From: Branchipolynoe longqiensis
Taxonomy: Eukaryota; Annelida; Polychaeta; Phyllodocida; Polynoidae
Assembly: GCA_030323885.1 (NCBI GenBank)
Contig: CM059189.1
Coordinates: 43,243,428-43,307,427 of the forward strand
Direction: 5' to 3'
Length of the DNA stretch: 64,000 bases
Made by a program: the position numbers and the translations under genes. The notes below the pieces were generated by a model. That model was not told the origin of the DNA. It did no database searches and saw only the letters and a list, made by a program, of their open reading frames with translations. Shown piece after piece: positions 43,212 through 54,440 of the stretch (positions are counted from its first letter, which is position 1; each line of letters begins with the position of its first letter).

Positions 43212-45169
43212 GTGGGTGGGTGGAGAAAAAAGTGTGAGTGCTGCCAGGGGCGAGCGGAGGGGAGCAGCAGGGCGGCCGGTTATAAGGCCGGAAAAAGGTG
43301 GGGGGGGGGGGATTCTGTAAGAAGTCAACGGTCAGAGGGTAGGGAAAGAGAGGGGGGGTACTCCTCCTTCGACGCGAATCAAACGCAAGCCATCATTCAC
43401 AACCAAAACCCCAAGAAATTTTGGTATGAACTAGATCAAATAGAGCCTGATCCCAAGCCAAAAATCAGTAATCTAGTAAATGACAGTACTGGTGAAACAA
43501 TACCTGATATTCAACTAGCAGAAGAGATCAACAAATACTTTGTTGATATAGGAGCTAACCTAGCCCAAAAATTTCAACCAAAAGATGATGTCCAGGAAAA
43601 CTATAAGGTTGTAGTTAACCAACATAGATATGATCTCATAGAAACAACAAAAGACAAGATCCTTACCAAAGTACAAAATCTATCACCATTCAAACCTTCA
43701 GGCATGAAGGACATCAGTTCAACCTTTATCAAGGGCACCATCAGGGCTCTGATAGATGAATTTACATACCTATACAACCTCATAATTACTACTGGAATTT
43801 TCCCAGAAAAATGGAAGAGAGCAACAGTTACCCCTATACCCAAGGTAGGTAACCCAAAGTCCTGTAATGAACTGCGACCTATATCCATACTACCTCTCCC
43901 TGGCAGAATAATTGAACAGATAATTCACGACCAAATAAAAACATTTCTTGAGGACACTTAACTATTTAGCCACCCAACAAAATGGCTTCAGAAAAGAAAG
44001 GTCGACGACTAAGGCACTTGCCTCATTAATGGATGAATTGTTGATTAGCACAGACAGAGGTGAGCTTACAATAGCTGTTTTTCTTGATTTCAAGAAAGCT
44101 TTTGATACAATTGACCACAAAATCCTGCTATGTAAGATCAAAAGAGCTGGACTGGGAAAAAGATCATGTAGGTTCATATCCAACTACTTAAACAATAGAC
44201 AACAAGTCACAAAAATTAATAACACAGAATCCTCCACGAGAACTGTCAGAACAGGAGTGCCCCCAAGGTTCCACTTTGGGACCACTCCTCTTTCTGATAT
44301 TTATTAATGACTTACCATTGCTGTCTACCAGTGCTAATTTCACACTTTTTGCGGATGATGCTGTCCTCACAGTGCACAATAAAAACATTATTCTGGCACC
44401 TACTATGGTAAACAAGGTGTTAAAAAAAGGTCAATATTTGGTGTGCTGATAACAGACTTACCTTAAACACACAAAAATCAGAATATGTGATATTTGGAAC
44501 AAAATCTAGAAAATCGCACGCGCAAAATATAGAGCTATGTATAGGCAATGCAGTGCTAAGAGAAGTGAACTCGTACAAATACTTAGGAACCACACTTGAC
44601 TCTACAATGAATGCGAACACAGCAACTATCGAGGCTGAACCAAATTCTAGGTATGAGAATGACAACCTTTAGAAAAATAAGATGCTACATGAGTGAGAAC
44701 CACAGCGCTAAAGCTGTATAAGGCAACTATACTGCCAATAATAGATTATAATGATCTAATCTATGGCCTTTTAAACAAAACAACAAGAAAATAAATTACA
44801 GAGAACTCAAAAACCGAGCTCTTAGAACAGTATATAGGGGCAAAGTTCTCTCAGTGAATGAGATGCACACTAGATCTAATATCACATACCTGAGCCAAAG
44901 GAGAGATGCACATCTGCTATCTCTTATGTTTATCAGAGCCAAGGATGAAAACTACATAGACCATACTACCAGAGTTACCAGGCAGGGGGATGCTACACTC
45001 CTCAAAGTTCCTAAACCACTCACAAATAGACTGACAAGAGCCCCCTATCTACAAAGGCAGCAAATTATGGAATGAACTCCCAGTCAGAATTAGACATGCA
45101 CAAACACAACTAGAATTCAAGAACCTGGTAAGAATTCACCAAGCCAATCGGGCCCTTCTACAGGCCTAG
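43212..45169 (+). pseudogene. Second copy of the LINE ORF2 fragment, several extra frameshifts
   Basis: Matches 32049-33999. It shares the break at the run of seven A (about 44425) and adds others, for example near 43958, 44263, 44620, 44701 and 45042. These extra breaks are mostly one-base insertions, as expected from unpolished sequence. The RT blocks [23 protein letters not shown] and FADDA remain readable. Confidence 0.8.
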
Positions 45170-46727
45170 TGATGAGGTCGCCATATTTAATTAACTATCT
45201 ATTATAAGCACCTATGGCCACCCTGCCCCCTCCCACCACCCCACGCGCTCCTTTGCCTGCTGCCAACAAACCAAGTTATCCACCGTACAAATTATTTGCC
45301 CAGCAAATTCGGAAAGGTGTGTCAGTCTGGTAGTGATGATATGGACCGGGGGCCCTATGGTACTGGGATGGCTCACTCCATATCTCTCCCATGTGATGTA
45401 AATTTTGCGGTGCCACCTTGTGGTGGGTTTGATCGACCCATGTAAACACATATGGTTATATCATGCATGAGGCGGGTAAGCGTGAATACACATCAATATC
45501 GGATTGCTATGAACAGGCACACATCATCATCGTCCTCGTCGCCATCGCCACACAGCTTTCACATTCATATATACATTTGTGCATATAGTATGGCATCTGT
45601 TTAGCCGGGGGAACAGCCAGCACACCAAGTGGTGGGTTTGATCATTTTGATTACACAATACAGGCTGAGTGAGCCGTCTTGGTATTATAGGGTCTTTGTA
45701 CAAACATAGACACTAATAAAGTCTGTACTAGACTACTAAATGACTGAAACATACAATCCTCCAAGCATTGTTTTATCCCATCATTACTAACAACCTACTT
45801 ACTCAAACTACTTCATGTAGTCAAAAAACACACCTGAGGTATTAACTTTTAAACATAACCCTATAAGCTAGCCACACTCTATCTAACAGAATAAACAAAC
45901 CATTCTACTAACACTCACTCCATCTCAAAATGTTAACCCCAACAACATGATAGTTTTGCAATTCACAACATAGTAGGCATACAAACCTATGAAGGAAAAC
46001 TATGCACCTAACCACTCCGCAATGTAAAGGTCAAATCAATACACATGTATACGTGTATCAAGTGTGTAGGAATACAACATATAACTGCTATTTTTGTATG
46101 TGAATTGTCAAACTATACCATATGTAAGTCTTTGAATGTTTGATATTGTTATTTCAGCTGATTTGGGCTAGCTGCATATATTGTAAATAACTGTATTGTC
46201 ACATGGCTGGAAGACCAGTGCCACGGCGCTGACAAAAGACTTTATTCAATGAATAAACTATATTTACAAAAAAAAAAAAAAAAGCATTACGACCAAATTT
46301 AACAGAACATATTAATACTAAAGCCTATACTGGCAATAGTGTCAGCATTTTAACATGCATGCCAAAATTAATCCTACATGTTTTCATTTGAAATATCGAA
46401 GTTAGCCTTTTATAATAAATCGTTACTGCAAACTAAAGAAGTAAAGTAAGTCCAATTATCATGATCAATAACTTATTTAACGTTTAATCATCGATATGCT
46501 ACCGAACAGTCTACCACAACCACACTTTGAACCACTATATTACACCAGTACAATTGCACCAATCATTAGGGCATGGTGCAATTATTTTTTCTTCTTTATT
46601 CCTCTTTATTAGATTTAGAGCAATGAAAAGTCAATGCTCAAGTTCTTGTTTAGTCTGGATACTGACCGTGACATTCATTTTTGTTTAGTTTGTTGTTGGT
46701 ATTCGCTCACTGCGGGAATAGGAACTA

Positions 46728-46921
46728 CAGTAAAACCTCTCTAAATCGACCAACCATGGGGCTGACTTTAAATGGTCCATTTAGGGAGGAGGTCGGCTTG
46801 GGAGATTTTTTTTAATCGTTACAATGGTATTGCATGGGGGGATCGTTTAGGACCCAAATAAAGCGATCGATATAGGGGAGTGGTCGATCTGTGGAGGTGG
46901 TTGGTTAGAGAGGTTTTACTG
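46728..46921. mobile_element. Second copy of the pogo-like MITE at 35664
   Basis: Identical by eye to 35664-35857, including TA flanks. Confidence 0.85.
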
Positions 46922-46944
46922 TAATACAAAGAGTTTACCCTAAC

Positions 46945-47110
46945 CTGGAACCATGAAGCTGTTTGGTCTGGGGCTTGTCTTTGGACTAGAAAGGCAGGGT
47001 CGCTTTTCAGCTGGTTCGGAGTCCGGGGGGGACCGGGGCATGCCCCCTGCTGCTCCATTCTCTGCCGCTGGATCCTCACCAGTCTCCTTATCTGGACCTC
47101 TGTTCTCCAT
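46945..47110 (-). CDS. TCP11L1: Second copy of TCP11L1 exon 1
   Basis: Identical by eye to 35881-36046: ATG at 47108-47110, 166 coding bases, donor CCAG|GTTAGG. If the two contigs are one locus, this is the same exon. It is the copy linked to the upstream DNA that leads to DEPDC7. Confidence 0.85.
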
Positions 47111-48398
47111 ATTTATGGCTGAAAGCAGAAGATGACCAGGGTTATATTTAATTTCAGTACAAATTAAATTGACAGTGGCTCATATTTCTCGAGCATTTAT
47201 CTAGAGAGCTTACGTGAACCTGAAGATGAAGAAAACATTTATTGAATGATATGCTGGCAAAATTACTATCCCATCAAAAGGCTCCAACGTGAGACAAATA
47301 AGTTAGAATATATAATAATACATGTTCGAAGCAAATACATATGACAATGTTTTGGAAATACACTATAGGTGTCCGTGCTTAAAGAAATTATATATATATA
47401 TGGGTCGTTTCATGGTAAATGGGGCCAATGTATTTTCCAGTATGTAATGGTCAAAAACAATTATGGAAAGAGTAGAGGAGGTATTTTATTTATAGAATTG
47501 GTATTCTTACACTTTGGGGGGATAGATATGAACAAATTAAGGCCTAATCTGACATAGTAAAAAAAAGCCAACATTTTCATAAAAATAATATGGGGTTTTA
47601 AAGGCATGAATTTGTTACATGGAGAATGTGGACTTTTCTACAGCATACTAGACCTTTATTTTGCATTAGAATATTACCTGTTCATCAATGAAATAATAAA
47701 AGGAGACTCTTACTTTAAATAAATGTTCACTTTGCATGCATATATGTATATTTTATATCTAATATTCGATGATTAAACTGGTTCTGGACGTAACTGTCAT
47801 GGCCCCTGCTTGTTTTGTCAGGGAATATGCTATTCTGTGAATACTAGAGCTTGGTACTGTTGCATGTGCAAGCATATTTTGGAGTACCATATTATTCTCT
47901 CATATTATTGTTAGTTGGTGTCCCCTTCTATTCTGTTATGTCCACAACTCAAAATTGGGAAGAAGATAATCATCCTATGCAGATTTCTTTACAGTGCATT
48001 TCAATACTTAGGGGATCACAACATAAAAATTAATTGTTTCATGCAAACAAATTTCTTAAATAATTGTTTTGATTAATAAATCCACACTTGTTGATTAATC
48101 AGTCCACATGTGGAACTGGCTATTGAATTAGTTCTTGTTTTTCTGAAAAATGGTAACCTCAACTATCCTTTCCTTCACATTACCAGTATATACTAGACAA
48201 GAGTTGGCTTCTACCTCGGGAAAACAACAGTTATCCATCATCTATACCCAGGTAAGATTCGTATAACTATACTATTTTACCTCGGTATACAGCCTCAGAC
48301 TAGCCTCAGGCTAGGGAGACCTTTACATAATTCATTTTTATCCTTAATATCATCCATTCTTATATAATATTCAACGTTTTTGTTCTCACCTATTCTTG

Positions 48399-49504
48399 TT
48401 AGTTGGCGAGCAGGCGCTTTGCAATGCCGGTAGGCTTTTCTAGTCGCTTGTTGTAATGTTTTGCAAACGACTTAGCCGTCTTCCAGCCTGCATGCGCTAG
48501 TATTCTTTTCACAGAAACACCTAGCAACCGTGCCTTGGAGACCATGGCACCTCTAGTTGAGTGGGATGAGTATTTGCTCGTATCCACTCCAGCCAATTTC
48601 AACACCGTAATTGTCCATCTGGCAAGGGTGTCTCGTGAAATTGCTTCATGTGGCCTTATAAAGCTCACTAATAGTTGTTGTGATGCACGTAAATCCTTTG
48701 TCTTAGATATATAAGCCCGTATGGCTGACACAACACATAATTTCCGATCACTCGGAAAACAGTCTAAGTGAACCGTAGATAAAGGGTCACCTAACGTGTT
48801 CGATTTAAGCAATTGTGCTAAATCAAACGTAGCTTGTTTCTTGTCTATTTCTAATCCAGTTAAAGACAAAGCAACAATCGTCTGTCCTCTGTGTCCGGTT
48901 ACTAATAATAACAGGACCGCGACCTTAAAACCTAATTGTTTTAAATCTAACCACGAGTTGTGAGGCCAAGCCTGAAACAACTTACTACAGACACATCCCA
49001 AAACCGACTATACTTTGGTTTTGGAGGATTCCTTTGATAAATTGAACGAAGTAAATATCCAAGAACATAATGTTTTCCAACTGTTTCACCATCAATTCTC
49101 GGTAATATGATTGATAACGCACATCTTGCCGCATTAATCGACCCAAAGGATAGTCCCTCATCCTCTAGAGAACGAAGAAAACGAGCTACTTGTGAAATTG
49201 TTGGATTTGTTGGCTTAACTTTCATTAACAAACAATGTACACCCCATTTCTTTAAATAGGATGTGTACATTTTGACAGTTCCTGGCCTCCAGGCATCAGC
49301 TACTATCCTATTCTCAGTAATTTTGTCCAATCCAAATTGGCGCAGCTGGTTCCTTAGAAAAAGAATGCCAATAGGGGCGTCGTTGACACGTCGCCGTGAA
49401 CCACTAACGGTCCGTGGTGTGTCAGATTCCCGAGTTTTCTTGGGAATCGTATATGTTCTTTTGCCAGTTGTGAAACTGCTGGCAGCCAAGGTTGCGTGTC
49501 CCAA
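48399..49504 (-). pseudogene. DIRS tyrosine recombinase, one frameshift
   Basis: Two overlapping frames, 49504-48947 and 49001-48399, together make one recombinase. The first encodes the core-binding part (RIVADAWRPGTVKMYTSYLK). The second has the catalytic Arg in LLVTGHRGQT, the HSTRG box, HAGW and the Tyr in SFAKHYNK. The frame changes within about 48960-49000, where the family's WDVS...WL segment spans both frames. The 5' end overlaps the RT/RNase H frame by about 150 bases, usual for DIRS elements. Catalytic residues are all present, so one indel separates this from an intact gene. Confidence 0.8.
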
Positions 49505-50697
49505 TCGGGCACCACCAGTATCGCATGTGTCCTTTCCAGACCGATTTTCCTGACAACTCGGCTGATAATGCTAAACAGTGGGAAAATATAAAAATAATTA
49601 TTTTCCCAGGTAATAGCAAATGCATCTACCTTCCAAGCCTCCGGTTCAGGATGCCAAGAAACATAACAAGGTAATTTGTTATTATTTCGTGATGCAAATA
49701 AGTCAACTTCAGGTGTACCCCATTTTTCACAAATGAATTTAAACAAAGGTGTAGAGAGAGACCATTCTAAATGGTCATGGAAATTTCTACTTTTATAGTC
49801 TGCAAGTGTATTTTGTGACCCTGGAATATGCGCTACAGTCAGCCAGACTTGTTGAGCATGTGCCCAGTTCCAAATCAGTTTAGACAACTGATTGCAAGGC
49901 TTTGATTTGGTTCCACCCATGTTACGAATATATGCCATGGCAGTAGTATTATCAGTTAGTATTCTAACTTGTGATTTATGTATCTTTACTAAACTACATA
50001 AGCCCAGATAAATAGCACGCAATTCTAGCGCATTAATATGGTCTGCTTTTTCATCATCAAGCCATCTACCTCCTGTTGTGACCCCATCTCGATGAGCTCC
50101 CCAACCTTCTAACGAAGCATCAGTAGTAATTACCGTATTAGGTTCCGCCATGCGGATTGGATTTGGTGAACTTGCTATGTGTTGCATCCACCATGCAATA
50201 TCCTGTAGCCCTTCTTGCGAAATAAACATCTTTCGCTCAAAATTCCCTTTAGTTCGTGTTAACGCTAAATTTTTATCTATTTCTAGAGATTTAATATGGG
50301 CCTTCCCGTATAGAATAGCAGGTGCATACGATACCATTATCCCAATAAGGACTGCGACCTGTCTAATTTTAGGTTTTGGTAACTTAATAAGCTGGGTCGC
50401 TGTATTCATAAACTTAATTAGTTTTTGTTCTGTTATCGACACTGTAAGAGACTGTGTATCCAGAATAAACCCTAAACATTTGAGTTGTTTTGTTGGTTTA
50501 AACACTGACTTTTGTGGATGTACATAAAACCCCAATTTAGTGAGTAATGCACATAAATCCAAAACTGCATTCACACAATCAATTTGTGTTGATGCTATAA
50601 TAAAGGAATCATCTATGTATGGAAACATTATATGACCCTTCCGCGCCATTACTGAGAAAAACAGGTTTAAGCAGTTTAGTGAATAAACGAGGGGCAC
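49354..50697 (-). CDS. DIRS reverse transcriptase C-terminal half, RNase H and C-terminal domain
   Basis: It opens just before the RT active-site box FPYIDDSF (about 50600-50625), then LGFYVHPQKSVF and LGFILD of the RT palm and thumb. RNase H follows with TDASLEGWGAH, ALELRAIYLGL, RILTDNTTAMAYI and SQNTLADYKSR. The closing region (KWGTPEVDLFASR to VPDWDTQPWLP) is the conserved tail of DIRS pol proteins. The true protein should begin in the frame at 51205; the nominal start is an artefact of the shift. Confidence 0.85.
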   Translation of the reverse strand: MPLVYSLNCLNLFFSVMARKGHIMFPYIDDSFIIASTQIDCVNAVLDLCALLTKLGFYVHPQKSVFKPTKQLKCLGFILDTQSLTVSITEQKLIKFMNTATQLIKLPKPKIRQVAVLIGIMVSYAPAILYGKAHIKSLEIDKNLALTRTKGNFERKMFISQEGLQDIAWWMQHIASSPNPIRMAEPNTVITTDASLEGWGAHRDGVTTGGRWLDDEKADHINALELRAIYLGLCSLVKIHKSQVRILTDNTTAMAYIRNMGGTKSKPCNQLSKLIWNWAHAQQVWLTVAHIPGSQNTLADYKSRNFHDHLEWSLSTPLFKFICEKWGTPEVDLFASRNNNKLPCYVSWHPEPEAWKVDAFAITWENNYFYIFPLFSIISRVVRKIGLERTHAILVVPDWDTQPWLPAVSQLAKEHIRFPRKLGNLTHHGPLVVHGDVSTTPLLAFFF

Positions 50698-51205
50698 AAG
50701 CTAAACCATTCGGCATGCAGGTAAACTCATAGAGTTCGTTATCCCAAAGAAACCGAAGAAATTTCCGGTCTTTTTCCCTTATGGGAAGCGTATAATATGC
50801 ATCTTGTAGATCAACACTAGCCATCCACGCATCTGGCGTAATCAGATCTCGTGCCGTATCTAGCGAGAACATTTTAAAATGTCGATATTCAACCATTTTA
50901 TTAAGGATTGTTAAATCCAGGATCATTCGAACCTCACCATTAGGCTTTGGTCTCGAGAAGATGTTTGAAATAAACTCTCCTGAACAGTATGTCACTTTTT
51001 GTATAATTCCTTTCTCAAAGAATTTTTGTACCTGTTTAGTTAGTGCCTCTCGTTCAACCGGTTCAATGTTATAAGGAAAAGGTATCCTGCCTTGTACCGG
51101 AAATTGTGTGAAGGGAATATGAACACCCCTAACTATTTGTAAAATTTCTTGGTCACTAGTAATTTTGTGCCACTCAGAAATATGATTATTAATATTACCA
51201 GCCAC
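50609..51205 (-). CDS. DIRS reverse transcriptase N-terminal half
   Basis: Encodes the RT fingers and palm: IPFPYNIEPVEREAL, EKGIIQKV, FSRPKPNGEVRMILDL, WMASVDLQDAYYTLPI (first catalytic Asp), LYEFTCMPNGLACAPRLFTKLLKPV. After this, in a run of five T on the minus strand near 50660, the correct protein moves to the frame of 50697-49354. In DIRS elements this region is one continuous pol, so the break is a mutation or a sequencing indel. The frame may begin upstream of 51205, as VSNFVAGNINNHISEW is also open. Confidence 0.85.
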   Translation of the reverse strand: MAGNINNHISEWHKITSDQEILQIVRGVHIPFTQFPVQGRIPFPYNIEPVEREALTKQVQKFFEKGIIQKVTYCSGEFISNIFSRPKPNGEVRMILDLTILNKMVEYRHFKMFSLDTARDLITPDAWMASVDLQDAYYTLPIREKDRKFLRFLWDNELYEFTCMPNGLACAPRLFTKLLKPVFLSNGAEGSYNVSIHR

Positions 51206-51270
51206 AAAGTTGCTTACAGTTTGTGTGGTTTTAGAGGCTGGAAGGACTTGTAACGTTTGTGTTTCAACCT

Positions 51271-52371
51271 CTACTTGGACCCGCCCCTGGGGAAGGGTCT
51301 CGGCGAGTTGACACCTCGGCCTAGTGGCCGTGCGGTGTTGTCGGTCCAGCCTGAGCGAGCGCCCCGGCCCCGAAAACCTTGACCGAAGATTGAACCCGAT
51401 CTGGTTCCCCTGGTGAACCGCCGTGGACGAAAATCCCCTCGTGACCTTTTGAAACGAGGAGTTTCCTGTTTCTTCTTACCATCCATGTTTTTGCCACTCT
51501 TGGCTGCAGTTTCTACCTCTTTATAGAGGTATTGTAGTTGACCGCCAAACATTTTGGTGTTATCTAAAGGTTTCCCTTTAATCGGCTCTGGAGCAAGAAA
51601 GAGCGTAAACTCTTTCCCATCATTATCACTAACCTTCTTTGAGCGAGCCACTTCTTTGCCAGCATCTGTGCAAACTGACTTGAAAACATTTTCATATCTT
51701 CGATACGACAGGTAACCTGCCGCCGCCAACAATGCAATACCTTTGTCCATCGTCTTAGCCAAAGACGAGAACTTGTTTTCTTGTTGCATTCTGTTTGCTA
51801 CAGGAGCAATAGCTGTTAAGGTACCAAGCACCGCCTTATGCACTATGTGCAACACACCCTCAAATCTCTTACGGTCCTCCGTCATATTGACATCTCGATC
51901 CATCTCCTTAATGATGGAGTTGGGAACACCTTTAATGCCTGTTAACTCATCTGAAAATTTAGAAATAATCTCCGCCGGCTTAAACGTGCGGAAATGGCCA
52001 TTAATGTTCTCACGCATAAGCGTAGTGGTTTTCACCCGCTTAGCCCTTGGCTTCTCGACTTTCTTAGCCACTTTGCCTCCAATGGCAGCATAGACACCTT
52101 CATATTGGGTGTCTGAGTCCGATTCCGTAGACGTGGAATCCGTGGACGAGTCAGAAGAAGAAGAAACTTTCCTCTTCTTCTTCTTCTTGGACTTGGTCTT
52201 GCGCTTTTTGCGAAGCCCAGTCTTCCCCCTCTCCTTGGTGAACTCATCACCCGAAGAAACAATGTGTTTCTTCTTCTTTCTTCGTTTAGGAGAAGGAGGA
52301 GGAGCCCTAAGCTCCATCTCTGAGTCTGTGTCGGAGAAATCCTCCACAGAAGACTCTTCTTTCTTGCACAC
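51271..52371 (-). CDS. DIRS gag-like protein, main part
   Basis: A 366-residue frame with a Lys/Arg-rich stretch (KRRKKKKH, KKRKTKSKKKKKRK), a Ser/Asp-rich linker, a central helical domain (EIISKFSDELTGIKGVPNSI to LFLAPEPIKGKP) and an Arg/Gly-rich C-terminus (RGDFRPRRFTRGTRSG, FGQGFRGRGARSG). Basic, RGG-rich gag proteins of this kind bind element RNA. The natural N-terminus is probably the frame at 52615-52376, one base out of register. Confidence 0.75.
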   Translation of the reverse strand: MCKKEESSVEDFSDTDSEMELRAPPPSPKRRKKKKHIVSSGDEFTKERGKTGLRKKRKTKSKKKKKRKVSSSSDSSTDSTSTESDSDTQYEGVYAAIGGKVAKKVEKPRAKRVKTTTLMRENINGHFRTFKPAEIISKFSDELTGIKGVPNSIIKEMDRDVNMTEDRKRFEGVLHIVHKAVLGTLTAIAPVANRMQQENKFSSLAKTMDKGIALLAAAGYLSYRRYENVFKSVCTDAGKEVARSKKVSDNDGKEFTLFLAPEPIKGKPLDNTKMFGGQLQYLYKEVETAAKSGKNMDGKKKQETPRFKRSRGDFRPRRFTRGTRSGSIFGQGFRGRGARSGWTDNTARPLGRGVNSPRPFPRGGSK

Positions 52372-52615
52372 TCCGTTTACGAGACACCGGTGGTTTGAGA
52401 GCCATTATGTGACTCTCCATCGCCGCAAACCGCGTCTCCCAATTTTGAGGCGCGGCGCCGCCAGGCACTATGTCCTCCTCGGAGAGAATATGCGCCCCGG
52501 GCTGTGTCGCAGGCCCTGCCGACAACACGGGTGAGGAGTCGTACTCCTCGTCCTCGCCACTCGGAACACGCCCCTCGGCTGCTGCTGCACCGCGCTTACT
52601 CCGCTTCGTGGCCAT
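52307..52615 (-). CDS. DIRS gag-like protein, N-terminal part
   Basis: ATG at 52613-52615 starts MATKRSKRGAAAAEG, an acidic and Ala/Gly-rich leader with NWETRFAAMESHIMAL. The frame crosses into that of 52371-51271 at about 52350-52380, either by a one-base error or by an unrecognised small intron. The true start could also be five codons upstream in the same frame. Confidence 0.6.
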   Translation of the reverse strand: MATKRSKRGAAAAEGRVPSGEDEEYDSSPVLSAGPATQPGAHILSEEDIVPGGAAPQNWETRFAAMESHIMALKPPVSRKRSVQERRVFCGGFLRHRLRDGA

Positions 52616-53317
52616 CGAGAGCTGAAACAAAATTTTTGATCAGTCCCGGTATATATATATATATGTCACAACATGGTTGTTTAAAACTCATTTGGACATC
52701 TATTGGTGTTAGAGAACGTGTTTATACCGTTATAACACAGGCGTAATAAGCTAAATTTGTGCATGGGTTGTGGGTCAAGCCCAAACCTTACGCGGGGTCG
52801 GGACCAGTGTATCGGCCCGCCCATCCCTCTGTCACGCACACTTCTCCCACCTGTGACTACAACGTCAACAAGTTGGAGAAAATGCTACGAAACTCGGAGA
52901 AACGCCTGAAAAAGTTTTGTGGGGAGTCTATAAAAGAAACCCAGGAGCATCTCCAACATTACTCTCTATTAGAGTACGAGAGAATTTCCACAGGAGACGA
53001 GGCAGAGCCCACATCTCTACCCATAATCACACGGTGACTCGGGTGTTGACAGAACCGCTAATGACCGGTTTCAATCCTTCGAGAAGGAATTCTATCCTTG
53101 GTTTTTATAACCAAATAACTCGTCCAAAATGGACCAAAGAAAGTCTAAACTTTCCATAATGATGCTCTAATGCATCATGATTAAGCTAACCACAGTTTTT
53201 ATGATACTTACTGCGTATTAGCTTGTATGTAGACTAAATTTGCCGGAGCAACCCAACGACACGTAATCCAGTCGTGAGTTGTATATGCTAATTGCTGGTA
53301 CCTCACGTGCTTCCTTC
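52616..53317 (-). other. DIRS 5' untranslated region
   Basis: Lies between the right inverted terminal repeat and the gag start. It contains the splice-donor-like word CAGTAAGTAT (minus strand, near 53205), which is conserved at the matching place in the second element near 63966-63977. The plus-strand frames here are not genes. Confidence 0.55.
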
Positions 53318-53358
53318 TCCCTAGCCAGAGGCTAGCCTGAGGCTGTATACCGAGGTAA

Positions 53359-53362
<4 letters not shown>

Positions 53363-53392
<30 letters not shown>
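53363..53392. repeat. (AT)n microsatellite beside the DIRS end
   Basis: Alternating TA run directly outside the right terminal repeat. AT runs also touch the second DIRS end near 63808-63816, so these elements may favour such sites. Confidence 0.8.
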
Positions 53393-53394
<2 letters not shown>

Positions 53395-53504
53395 GTTGAT
53401 TGGTCAATAAATGATGATTGTGCACTTTAACTCTTAAGCGACAGATGTTCTACAATATCCCCTTTGGAAACATAGGTAAGGAGGAAGATTACATTTAGAT
53501 TAGA

Positions 53505-54440
53505 TTAGAGTGTTTGAGCTATATGCTCAGGCCAAGTCGGAGACTCCACCATCAGAGCCCATCACATGTGGTGAGGATGCTCTGTTCAGTTTTGTCAAGT
53601 GCAGTAAAGAGTTTGAATCTGCTGGTGTTAGCTGGGTGTATCCTGGAATCTGTGGTTCATCTGCTATTGTTGTTAACACCTTGTCAAGCTGCCTTTTGAA
53701 TGATTCTACACTGCAGTTTGATTGATTTCTAATGTAAGCTGGCATTGTATTGAAGAGCTGTACACCTCGGACAGAAAGACTTCCTTCCTGCAGTGTTCTT
53801 ATTGTTTGTGAGGCTTTTGTATTTATTGCTGGTACCTTACAAAGTCTACCATATCTTTTTGAATGATACGTAGTTATGCCATAGTTTGGTACTTTGCCTT
53901 CAATCATTTTCCAGCTGTACATAATTCGATATCTCTCACATTGACATTCAATGGAGTAGATCTTGAGGAATTCTAGTCTGTCCCAGTAATCCAGGCTCTT
54001 GGTGTCTTCAATATATGATGTGAAGCTGCATTGCAGTGACTCTAGCTTTGTCAGTTGTCCTTTAGAAGTGGGTATCCACAGTTGTGAGCAGTAGTCTATC
54101 CGTGGGAGTATTATGGAGTTCCACAAGGTTTTCATTATCCCAGCTTCTCTTGACTTAAAGGTACGAAGCACCCATCCACTATATTTTCTGGCTGTTTGGC
54201 ATACATAGTCAATGTGTTTAGTGAATTTGAGGTTGCTTCCCATGTATACACCAAGGTCTTTGATGCTCTTCTTTTCCATAATTTTCTCTCCTAAGGGGTT
54301 CGTGTAAGTTGTATTCATTTTTAGGTCTTGGTTTGTGCCTTGGTTTGTGACATATCGTATTAGCTCAAATTTCTTGTCATTGAACAGCATATTGTTTGAA
54401 TCTTGCCAATTGTAAATGGTTTCCAGGCCCCCAATGTATC
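53505..54440 (-). mobile_element. 5'-truncated LINE, ORF2 C-terminal fragment
   Basis: The frame 54390-53527 encodes a LINE ORF2 tail: KKSIKDLGVYMGSNLKFTKHI, LWNSIILPRIDYCSQLW, LEFLKIYSIECQCERYRI, GVQLFNTMPAYIRN. It is open upstream to about 54440, where the element is cut off. The 3' end has the short tail TCTAATCTAATCT (minus strand), typical of CR1/L2-like LINEs. It is a different lineage from the LINE at 32.2 kb, inserted just outside the DIRS element. Confidence 0.8.

Larger units (their letters stand above)
37656..48219. repeat. Second copy of 26.93-37.155 kb (likely unmerged overlapping contig)
   Basis: In the same order and orientation this copy repeats the SINE at 26849, TCP11L1 exon 4, the SINE at 28241, MITEs, exons 3 and 2, the pogo-like MITE, the LINE, the second pogo-like MITE, exon 1 and its 5' flank. 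The first 2.1 kb is riddled with 1-3 base insertions compared with the first copy; after about 39.75 kb identity is near complete apart from homopolymer indels, with another noisy patch at about 45.77-46.02 kb. This noise pattern points to poorly polished long-read contig ends, not biology. Confidence 0.9.
48274..53362 (-). mobile_element. DIRS-type tyrosine-recombinase retrotransposon with inverted terminal repeats
   Basis: Left end 48274-48318 and right end 53318-53362 are inverted repeats sharing ATTTTACCTCGGTATACAGC, the CTCAG.CTAGCCTC core and CTAGGGAG. Inside, on the minus strand, are a gag-like frame, reverse transcriptase with RNase H, and a tyrosine recombinase: the DIRS order. No target duplication is seen, as expected for recombinase-mediated insertion. 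The right end abuts an AT dinucleotide run. The element is full length, but frames are broken in at least three places. Confidence 0.9.

Noticed and set aside
37656..48219. Genuine recent segmental duplication
   Set aside because: The breakpoint coincides with a placeholder gap and the right copy is noisy only at its contig end; both fit an assembly overlap better.
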